This document shows positions 55,812 through 64,000 of a stretch of 64,000 nt of DNA, piece by piece. Under the pieces are notes generated by a model. The model searched no databases, was not told where the DNA came from, and saw only the letters and a program-made list of their open reading frames with translations. Numbering within the stretch: the first letter of the stretch is position 1; each line of letters starts with the position of its first letter. This stretch comes from Arachis hypogaea (lineage: Eukaryota > Streptophyta > Magnoliopsida > Fabales > Fabaceae): contig NC_092054.1 in NCBI RefSeq assembly GCF_003086295.3, forward strand, positions 34,750,393-34,814,392, written 5' to 3'. The position numbers and the translations under genes are program-made.

Positions 55812-57242
55812 TGATAAACCACTATTTTATGATTTATCTTGTGCTCAATTGAGTGGATTTTATCAACTCTTTACCCACTTATTCATACTATTTGCATGGT
55901 TTTACATTTGCCTTCCTAACTATGTGCTTTGATTGAAAACATGCTTCTTTGGCCTTAAGTTCCCTATGTTTAAATCCTCTCTTATTACCATTAGATGCCT
56001 TGATATGTGTGTTAAGTAATTTCAGAGATTACAGGGCAGGAATGGCTCAGAGGATAGAAAGGAAGCATGCAAAAGTGGAAGGAATACAAGAAGTTGGAGA
56101 AATTGCTAAGCTATCCAGCCTGACCTCTTCGCACTCAAATGGCTATAACTTTAGCTATAGAGGTCCAAACGACGCGGTTCCAGTTATGTTGGAAAGCTAA
56201 CGTCTGGGGCTTCGAGTTGATATATAATATGGCAAAGTTTCCCTGACGCTAGGTGACGCAAATGTGTGCTCCATGCGGCCACGTCGTAGTGACAAAAATC
56301 AGCGTGTTTGAATTTGCAACCAGCGAATTCTGGGCTATTTCTGACCCAGTTTGCGGCCCAGAAAACACAGATTAGAGGCTATAAAGTAGGAGAATGTATC
56401 CATTCATAAAAGAAGCTTTCACATTCACAATTTTTGGAGTAGATGTAGTTTTTAGAGAGAGAGGTTCTCTCCTCTCTCTTAGGATTAGGATTAGGATTTC
56501 TCTTAGTTTTAGGAGTGACTCTCGATCCCAGGTTCAATGTTCTTTTTATTATTTTCCCAATTTTATGAATTCTTCTATGTTACAGATTACTCTTTGAATT
56601 AATGTTATTTGAGGTATTTTAGAATTACGATTGCTCTCTTTAATTTATGTATTCAAATTATTTTCATTCAAGTAGATTCTCTTCCCTTTTGGCTTTGGTT
56701 GAGTCATTGGAGACACTTGAGTTATCAAACTCATTGTTGACTGAAAATTGGAATTTTTCAAGAATAAATTCAAGTTTCAATAACTCTAGCCTTTCCCAAG
56801 GAAGGACTAGGATCTGAGGAATCAAAATTAATCATTCACTTAACTTACCTTCATAGTTAGAGGTTAACAAAGTGGGAGAAAAATCCAATTCTCATTACAA
56901 TTGATAAGGATAACCAGGATAGAACTTCCAGTTCTCATACCTTGCCAAGAGTTTATTTTACAGTTATTTATTTATTTTTATTGCTTTGAAAATATACCTG
57001 TGCCCATTGCCCAAACTCCAAAATCCTAATTTACAACTCATAATCAATAATAAGAACATACCTCCCTGCAATTCCTTGAGAAGACGACCCGAGGTTTGAA
57101 TACTTCAGTTATCAATTTATTAAGGGGTTTGTTACTTGTGACAACCAAAACTTTTGTACGAAAGGTTGATTGCTTGGTTTAGTAACTATACTTACAACGA
57201 GAGTTTACTATAACCTCTAAACCATCAATCTTCAGTTCTTCA
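55812..57242 (+). mobile_element. 3' LTR of element E
   Basis: 1431 bp, TGATAAACCACTATTTTATGA...TTCAGTTCTTCA, then the AGGCA duplication. Its palindrome pair (near 56254-56283) has decayed relative to the 5' LTR. Confidence 0.92.
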
Positions 57243-57302
57243 AGGCATCTCAGGGATCTCATACTGAGGTGGCTGTATAGGCTCTTGTACATACTCTCTA
57301 GT

Positions 57303-58150
57303 TTACTCCATCCTTTTCTTGGTGATGGGCTTGTCCTCCTCAATGGAGATATCTCCTTCTATGATAATTCCTACTGAATTGCATAGATGACAGATGAGGT
57401 GTGGGATTGCCAACCTTGCATTAGTGGAAGGCTTCTCAGCTTTCTTGTACAATTCTTGAGGAATCACCTCATGTACTTCCACCTCACTTCCAATCATGAT
57501 GCAATGGATCATGATGGCTCTGTCAATGGTCACTTCTGACCGATTGCTAGTAGGGATGATGGAACGTCGAATGAATTCCAACAATCCTCTAGCTATGGAC
57601 TTTAGGTCAACCCTTCTTATTTGAATGGGCTTGCCTTGGAAATCCCTTTTTCATTGTGCTCCTTCCACAAAGATATCTGAGAGTACTTGATCCAATCTCT
57701 GATCAAAGTTGACTCTCCTAGTGTAAGGATGAGGATCTCCTTGCATTAAAGGCAAGTTGAACGCCAACCTCACACTTTCCGGGCTAAAATCTAAGATCTC
57801 CCTCGGACTATGGTGATCCAATTCCTTGGATTTGGGTTCACACTAGTGTCATGGTTTTTAGTAACCCATGCATTAGCATAGAACTTTTGCACCATTAGAA
57901 TCCCAACATCCTGAATGGGAGTGGTTACGACTTCCCAACCTCTTCTCCGGATCTCTCTTCGGATTTCCAGATACTCATTCTTCTTGAGCATGAAAGGGAC
58001 CTTAGGGATCACTTTCTTCTCTGCCACTACTTCATAGAAGTGGTCTTGGTGGGCTTTGGTAATGAATCTTTCCATCTTCCAAGATTCAGAAGAGGTGGCT
58101 ACTGCCTTCCCTTTCTTCTTTCTAGAGGGGTCTCCAACCTTGGGTGCCAT
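57303..58150 (-). pseudogene. N-terminal and middle part of element D ORF2
   Basis: ATG at 58150 (minus) opens MAPKVGDPSRKKKGKA, then MERFITKAHQDHFYEVV, EIRRRGWEVV, FYANAW and VRG, matching the A ORF2. A frameshift near 57790 breaks it. A further block (57303-57584) reads EFIRRSIIPTS...IMIHCIMIG...IPHLICHLCNSVG and ends ITKKRME, a section that A has lost. It is interrupted further downstream by E. It shows what the complete domain looked like in this family; no product is expected. Confidence 0.7.
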
Positions 58151-58183
58151 GAATGGGAATGGAAAGAAAAAAGTTATGCTTTT

Positions 58184-59688
58184 TGATGAACGGATTTTTG
58201 CTAGTAAAGAATTCACAATAAATCCTCGTTTCTAGTATAGTTTCTAAACCAACAAAGAATCCTTTCATACAAAAATTTGTTTGTCACTTAAGCAAACCCA
58301 ATAAAATTAAACCGAAGTATTCAAACCTCGGGTCGTCTCTCAAGGAATCGCAGGGAGGTGTGTTACTTATAATTGGTTATGAGATGGTATCTTTTTGAGT
58401 TTTTGAAAGGTCGAACAAGGAATGTAAATGATAAGAAAATAAACTAATAATTAAGAAAACGCTTGGCAAGGTATGAAAATTAGAAGTCCTATCCTAGTTA
58501 TCCTTATCAATTGTGATGAGAATTATCCGTTGCTCCCACTTAGTTAACCTCTAACTGTGGAGAAAAGTCAAGTAGACTAATCAATTTGATTTCTCAAGTC
58601 CTAGTCAACTCCTAAGGAAAGACTAGCTTTAGAGGGATCCAAATCAACTAGCAACCTTCAATTAACAATCAACAAGGGAGTTTGATAACTCAAGAGTCTC
58701 CAATTACTCAACCAAAGCCAAGAATATAAAAACCTAACTTAAAACCCTCCCAAGAATTTTGTCAAACACTTGGAAGGCATAACATAGAAACACAGAAAAC
58801 TAACAAGGAATATGAAATCCAAATAACCAATTTCGAACATCAATGACTAACAAATAATAGAAGAAACTATAAATATGAAATACCTCAAATTGCCTTAATT
58901 GGAAAAATCAAATCTAACATGAAGAGTTCATAAATTCGACTGGAAAGATAAATAAACTAGAATGCTAAGACAATTAAAAGTAGAAGAGGAACTAAATTGA
59001 AGGAACATTGAACCTGGAATTGAGAAGAAAAAACCTAAAACTAAGAGAAATCCTAAAACCTAGAGAGAGGAGAGAGCCTCTCTCTAGAAACTACATCTAA
59101 AACCTAGAATTATGTGAATGAATTGATCAAAAATTCCCCAATGATTTCCCCACTCTACAGCCTCTATTCTGTGTTCTCGGGCTTGGAATTGGGCAAAAAA
59201 GGAGCCCAGAAATAGCTCCCAACGCTTTCTGCAAGTTTCTGCACGTGGCGCATGTCACGCGTACGCGTAGGTCACGCGTGCGCGTCATTTGGAAAAATTC
59301 CTTGTCACGCATACGCGTCAATCACGCGTACCCGTCGCCTATCTTCTGCGCTAGGCACGTGTACGCGTCACCCATGCGTGCGCGTCGCTGCCAGCTTCTT
59401 AAAACTTCATTTTCTCACGTTCCTTCCACTTTTGCAAGTTTTCTTTCCATCCTCTAAGCCATTCCTGCCCTATATAGCCTGAAAATACCTAACACACAGA
59501 TCACGACATTGAATGGTATAAGGGGGATTAAAATACGCAATTTAAAGGCCCAGGAAACAAGTTTTCAATTATCTCACAGAATTAGGAAGGATTTGTAAAA
59601 CTATGCAAATTATATGAATAAGTGAGCAAAGAATTGATAAAAACCACTTAATTGAGCACAAGATAAACCATAAAATAGTGGTTTATCA
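58184..59688 (-). mobile_element. 3' LTR of element F, about 1505 bp
   Basis: On the plus strand it begins TGATGAACGGATTTTTG and ends AGTGGTTTATCA. It aligns with the E LTR but is clearly a different subfamily. The left border is set by TG and by the return of D sequence. Confidence 0.8.
59257..59385 (-). repeat. Three palindrome pairs in the LTR of F
   Basis: ACGCGTACGCGT-type words start at 59257/59274, 59307/59324 and 59357/59374. The within-pair offset is 17 bp, the pair-to-pair period exactly 50 bp. Confidence 0.92.
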
Positions 59689-59727
59689 ATCTCTCCACAC
59701 TTAATCATTAGCATGTCCTCATGCTAA
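59689..59727 (-). promoter_or_regulatory. Hairpin and polypurine tract before the 3' LTR of F
   Basis: On the minus strand TTAGCATG-AGGA-CATGCTAA (59708-59727) then AAGTGTGGAGAGAT (59689-59702) touching the LTR. Confidence 0.83.
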
Positions 59728-61431
59728 GCTCAAGAGAACCAAAAGAGTGAAGGCAGAATGGTGGAACTTATACAATGCAACCTATCTAAATGCAAGCTAC
59801 CTACATGCATCATGCTATTCTAATTACTATCTATCTATATATATAAGTATACATGTGGTCTAATTGAGTCAACTTTCCAAGAAATCATATATGCGCAATC
59901 AAGGACTAGATCATATCAAAACACATTCACAATTGAATTGAGTTAATCAAAAGAGTTCACAAACTTGCAAGACAAGCAATGATCAAATATGGACATATTG
60001 AAATGAGCAATCGAACCTTCACTGGAATTGTATATGCACTCTAATCACTCAGTGTTTGGGGTTAAAACACTCAAATCTCCTCAAATCATGCTTTCTAAAA
60101 CTTTGTTCTTCATCTAACCAATCAACAATTATCAAGTGTACAAATGCAAACATCATGAGGTCTTTTCAAGGTTATAATAGGGCCAAGGTAAAAGTGAGGA
60201 TATATGTATGGCCAAGTGAGCTATAATATGAATCTTTGACTAACCTAAGTTCTCACCTAACATACACACACTCTATGTAATTCTAAAATCATGCCTAGCT
60301 CCCAAAAATTCCCACTTTTTGCATCACATACTCATGTATTAAATTTTTCTTTAATTTCACTACATATGCATTGGTCTTTTATGAAACTTAACATTGGGGT
60401 AATTTTGTCCCCTATGTATTTATTTACTTATGCTAATTATATTTTTTTAACATGAAAATAAACATAACATATTAATGCATATGGTCTTTCTGGTCTCACC
60501 TGAGTATGCACCCTAATTTCCAATATCTTGTCAATATAATTCAACACTTTCTTATCAACCCAAGTTCCCACAATTCCCTACACTTGATTGATACACAATC
60601 TCTATCTTAAGCTAACAAAAGATTCAATTGGGGTAATTAATTGTTTTTCTGCTTAAGGCTAGTGATGTGGTAAAATATAAAACAAAGGGGGATTACAAGG
60701 CTTAAAATGGCAAACAAGGTTGATTGAAATGGTAGGCTATCTAGGATAAGTGAGCTAATAACAAATGATGGCCTCAATCACATATAAGCATGAACATATA
60801 CTAAATAATGGACATATAGAATGGAACAAAATATAGATTGCAATCATAGAGAAGAAAACACACAAGAATAAAATATTATGGTTAAATAGTATAACCATGC
60901 AATTAGGCTAAAAAACTCACGGGTTGTGTATTCTTAGCTCAAAAACTATATTCCAATTATATATATCATGCAAGTTACCAAAAGGTTTTAACTCAGATCA
61001 ATGTGAATCATAAATGCCTTTCCTGAAAATAAATACATCCCTTGAAAATTTTATCAATTAACCAACGTTTATTATATATATACTAGATGAAATGTTGTGA
61101 TTATGAAAATTAAAAGTTTTTAGTTTACTTCCTATTTTCAATCAAATCAATTTCTCATATGCTAAAAGGGTAAACTAAGCTCAATAATCCATATTTTTCC
61201 ATATCACAACTAATATACTAAAAGTGCAACTCAAGCTAAATATCTAAGATATATACAAGCCCAAAGTGCAAAGTGCAACAAAGTAGAAATAAACAAAAGT
61301 ATAATAAAATAGAAATGTGCAAGTATTAAAAGAAATAAAATAAAATAAAATAAAGCAAAATACAGAATAGAGCAAAATAGGATAAAAAGTCTGAATATGG
61401 TTCACCAAAATAGAATCTACCAGAGATGGTG
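59728..61431 (-). other. 3' untranslated region of element F
   Basis: AT-rich, no coding frame seen. Homologous in part to 54350-55772 of E. Confidence 0.6.
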
Positions 61432-61470
61432 ACCTCCCCACACTTATATCACAGCATCGTCCTCGATGCT
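61432..61470 (-). promoter_or_regulatory. Internal hairpin and polypurine tract of element F
   Basis: On the minus strand AGCATCG-AGGA-CGATGCT (61453-61470), a perfect 7-bp stem, then AAGTGTGGGGAGGT (61432-61445), the same 14-mer as both tracts of E. Confidence 0.83.
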
Positions 61471-61808
61471 CTAGTCAAGCCAGGTGTGAAGGGTCATCGC
61501 CTATTGAAGGGTGTGCTGCTGGCTCTGTGGGCTCTGGCTATGTAGGGGATGTCCGCGGCGGTCTTGGTGAAGGCAGGGCGATGGCGAAAGGGGGAAGAAG
61601 GAGAAGAAGAGAAGAAGAAAGGAGGGAAAGGGGGGTTGGTCGGCGGTGTCGGCGGTGGTTTGGGGTCGCCGGCGGTGGGAGGGTAATGGTGGTGAGTGAT
61701 GGTAAGGGTTGCAGTGGAAGAGAGGCAGACGTTGGAGGGAAGAGAGGAGAAAAGGGCCACGCGAGGGGGGCTAGGGGTCTCGCGTCAGGGGTTAATGAAA
61801 TCAAATCC
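61471..61808 (-). other. Pyrimidine-rich, GC-rich stretch of element F (minus)
   Basis: It reads CCTTTCTTCTTCTCTTCTTC-like on the minus strand and gives arginine- or proline-rich frames on both strands that have no recognisable domain. Its position equals the pyrimidine stretch of E, so I treat it as non-coding. Confidence 0.45.
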
Positions 61809-62212
61809 ACGCGTACGCGTGGGTCACGCTTGCGCGTGGACGAGGCAAAAATGCATCGACACAGACGCGTCGTAGACGCGCGTGAAAAGGGATAAATGAA
61901 GATGACGCGTACGCGTGAAGCACACGTACGCGTTGGCCGAAATTGTGCTAAACGCACGATTCCAGCGTCATTTTGGCGCAACTCTCTGTTCAGATTGAAG
62001 GGGTAAAGTTTTACATGCGACGTATGCGCGTCGCGCACGCCCATGCGTGGTGTGCCAAAAATGGAATTGACGCGTACGCATCAAGGACGCATACGCATGG
62101 CTCGAATTATGCCCCTAGCACACCAGCCGCACGATTCCATCACAACTTTCTGGTCGTTGGATGGAAGCGCCGAATTGGTATCGACGCCCATGCGTGGCCT
62201 ATGCGCACGTGT
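61809..62212 (-). repeat. Palindrome pairs, internal array of element F
   Basis: Clear pairs start at 61809/61826, 61905/61922, 62020/62037, 62070/62087 and 62184/62201, all 17 bp apart. Another around 61851-61883 is degenerate. Equivalent pairs recur at about 164-165 bp (61905 to 62070, 62020 to 62184), as in E. Confidence 0.9.
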
Positions 62213-62333
62213 GGTGTGGCCTTTTTTTTTTATGCAAAATGCAGAATACAGATGCTAATGCAGACATTATGAATGGATACTAGTAAAAATAGAATAAAAT
62301 AAAACTAAGGATAAAAATAAAAGATCATACCAT

Positions 62334-62351
62334 GGTGGGTTGTCTCCCACC
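62334..62351 (-). other. Hairpin 49 nt after the ORF1 stop of F
   Basis: GGTGGG-AGACAA-CCCACC on the minus strand, same sequence and same distance as in E. Confidence 0.7.
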
Positions 62352-62400
62352 TAACACTTTTAGTTAAAGTCCTTAAGTTGGACATTTGGTGGGCTCCTTG

Positions 62401-64000
62401 TCATGGTGGCTTGTGCTTGAACTCATCTAGAAAATTCCACCAATGTTTGCAATTCCAATAGCCTTCGGGGTCCCAAACTAGGCACATAAAGCCTTCAAGC
62501 AAGTTAAAGCAAGTGACAAGGCCCCAGGAGTGTTGATTGGTAGAATGAATTCTGGGGTCCCAAACCTTGCTTTTGCACCCGTCTTCGCATTGATCATCAT
62601 TGTCCCAACCGGGTGGCACGTAATCTGAATTCCCACTAAGGTAGCCAAACAACTTCTGAGAACCAATCAATCGAGCTCTACACCAATCCTTGTACTTTAA
62701 TTTGAAGTATGCAATCATATTGAACCTTGTATGCCAACTCCTACCACTAACCATCTCCCTCTTACTCTTAAAATCACAAAGAGCTCTAAGTTGACCATCC
62801 GTCTCAAGTAAACCATATTCGAGTGGGAAAGTAAAGGTGAAGGATAAGGATTTTACCCACTTGAATGTTGTATTGGGTGGTAATGACTTTGGGAGAGGTC
62901 TTTCCAATGGTCTTGCAGGCTCTGCTCTTTTGTGCTCTTCTGTGAATTCTTCCACCTCCTTGCAAACTTCTTCAACTTCAACCGCGCCTTGATCAAAATC
63001 TTCTAATACTTCCCCATCACTCAATTCATAAGTTGGAGGTTGAGAAAAGTCTACCTCCACGTCATCTTCAAATTTACTTGGAGAAATTTCTTCAAACTCA
63101 AGGGGTTCAATTGCGGATTCAAGTTCACCACCAGGAGGGCTTGATTCATGATCATCATCACCAAAGGAACTTGCTTCTTGATCTATTCCGTCCAATTCTT
63201 CATAAGGAACATGCCTTGGAGGTTGTGCACTATCCTCCTCAACATCAATTTCAAACTTTTTGGCAGAATTCTCTATAGCTCTCAATTCCTATGGAGGTTC
63301 AGCATCTCCTAGGTCTTCAACCACTTCTTCTTCTTCGATAATTATGGCTTCCTCCAATTGCTCTAAGATAAAATCGAACTCCTCCTTGATGTCTTCCCTC
63401 ACTAGTTCTTCAACTACTCCTGCATCTGCAAGCTGATCCCTTCTCTCTTGTTCCGTGTCAATAACATTATTGGGATCATGTTGCTCTTGGATTGATGCAT
63501 CCACACGGGATATAAGAATTTGGAGAGTAGAGGTAAGACTAGTGAGAGTAGAGGTAAGTGTGGTTTGAAGCTGTATTTGCCCTTGGCGAATAACACAAAG
63601 GGTGTTGCTATCCATTGGAGGTTCATAGTAGGAAGGTGGTTCTGGAGAGTAATTATTTTGGAATTAGAGTGGTTCAATGTATGGTTCGTATGGTGGTTGG
63701 AATGATGGATAATGGTTAGGGTCATATGGAGGTGAATGGTGAAAAGGGGCTTGTGAGTATGATGGGTTAAAGTTATGTTGAGGAGGGGGTTCATAGGTAT
63801 ATTGTGGTGGGTGTTGATTGTCACGAAGAGGTCCACCACAACCATTGTCTTGGTAAGCATCATAGAATGGTTGTTGATAATACCTTGGAGGTGGTTGTTG
63901 CCAATAGGGTTTATCAGATCCTTGTGGCTCCTCCCATCTTTGATTGTCCCATCCTTGATTCAAGCTCTCATTGTAATCTCCTCTTCCTACAACTTGATTG
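62401..64000 (-). pseudogene. ORF1 of element F, sister of the E protein, partial and with two stops
   Basis: One frame enters from the window edge and ends at TGA 62401-62403, with stops at 63664-63666 and 63289-63291. Order as in E: a P/Q/Y/H-rich repeat-like region (EPQGSDKPYWQQPPP, PPYEPYIEPL), an acidic region (EEEEVVEDLGDAEPP), and a conserved end. The end has FKWVKSLSF, PLEYGLLETDGQLRALC, QKLFGYLSGNSD and HSWGLVTCFNLLEGF, then NCKHWWNFLDEFKHKPP. The last block shows that the E frame is prematurely stopped. Best conservation is in the C-terminal 120 residues, suggesting past selection there. No known domain recognised. Confidence 0.75.

Larger units (their letters stand above)
49470..57242 (+). 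mobile_element. Element E: complete non-autonomous LTR retrotransposon nested in D, 7773 bp
   Basis: LTRs of 1432 and 1431 bp, target duplication AGGCA (49465-49469 and 57243-57247), tRNA-Asp primer site and polypurine tract are all present. Between them lie one Pro/Gln/Tyr-rich ORF, a post-ORF hairpin, a GC-rich palindromic array, a small basic ORF, an internal hairpin with polypurine tract, and a long 3' region. No gag, protease, reverse transcriptase or integrase motif is recognisable. By eye the LTRs differ at about 50 sites (3.6%). Confidence 0.9.
46588..58183 (-). mobile_element. Element D (minus), 3' portion, split by element E and cut by element F
   Basis: On the minus strand D comprises an ORF2 (57303-58150, continued at 49207-49464), a 3' region, hairpin with polypurine-like tract, and a 3' LTR (46588-48076). 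E occupies 49470-57242 with duplicated AGGCA on both sides, and F abuts D at 58183/58184. The 5' part of D (LTR, leader, gag) lies beyond the window. D is a relative of A and B. Confidence 0.8.
58184..64000 (-). mobile_element. Element F (minus), 3' portion, sister of E, inserted in D
   Basis: On the minus strand the visible part runs ORF1 (cut by the window edge at 64000), post-ORF hairpin, GC-rich palindromic array, internal hairpin with polypurine tract, 3' region, hairpin with polypurine tract, 3' LTR. The order matches E. The insertion lies about 30 bp upstream of the D ORF2 start codon. The other LTR and the second target duplication are beyond the window. Confidence 0.85.

Noticed and set aside
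61527..62044. Overlapping open frames of 122 and 168 codons on opposite strands, rich in Gly/Arg or Pro/Ser
   Set aside because: They span the GC-rich, pyrimidine-rich part and the palindromic array of element F, show no domain, and the equivalent part of E has no such frame; base composition explains them.

Overview
The window looks like plant nuclear DNA, most likely from a legume of the peanut genus Arachis. The reasons are the intron-rich importin-alpha gene, the long nested LTR retrotransposons of Athila and Tekay/Del type, primer-binding sites matching tRNA-Asp, and GGCGTTTAACGCC palindromic words that I associate from memory with peanut retroelements. The genus is an inference; a plant nuclear origin is secure.

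Layout: 1-1446 is the 3' end of a Ty3/gypsy element. 1447-4333 is a long Tekay/Del-like LTR remnant. 4334-5229 is an LTR fragment. 5230-8881 is the 3' part of an Athila-like element (G), whose LTR abuts a decayed Mutator-like transposase (8882-10940). 11692-21710 is element A, complete from LTR to LTR with target-site duplication (TSD) CTCAT. 21711-30450 is the only gene island: tRNA-Pro(AGG) and a ten-exon importin-alpha gene, both on the minus strand, with a hAT-type MITE in intron 8. 30456-39867 is element B (minus, TSD GTTTC), a sister of A. 40715-43639 is a non-autonomous hAT-like element containing a solo LTR (C, 41529-43221, TSD GAAGT). 44197-45610 is a probable solo LTR. 46345-46587 is a plant-mobile-domain fragment cut by element D (minus, from 46588). 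D is itself split by element E (49470-57242, TSD AGGCA) and by element F (58184 to beyond the window).

A, B, E and F carry no reverse transcriptase or integrase. A/B code for a broken gag-protease polyprotein. E/F code for a Pro/Gln/Tyr-rich, acidic protein that I cannot assign. Despite unrelated first ORFs they share one order of non-coding parts: LTR, tRNA-Asp primer site, ORF1, a hairpin 49 nt after the ORF1 stop, an array of GC-rich palindromes, and a covarying hairpin joined to a polypurine-like tract just before the 3' LTR. A, E and F also have an internal second copy of this hairpin/tract.

The least expected structure is in the palindromic arrays. A/B use a 17-bp word repeated every 31 bp. 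E, F, the solo LTR and even the Tekay-like LTR use pairs of 12-bp palindromes 17 or 18 bp apart, the pairs recurring about every 50 bp. All spacings and mutation counts were made by eye. The importin-alpha model (531 residues, all introns GT-AG) is the one clearly intact protein-coding host gene.
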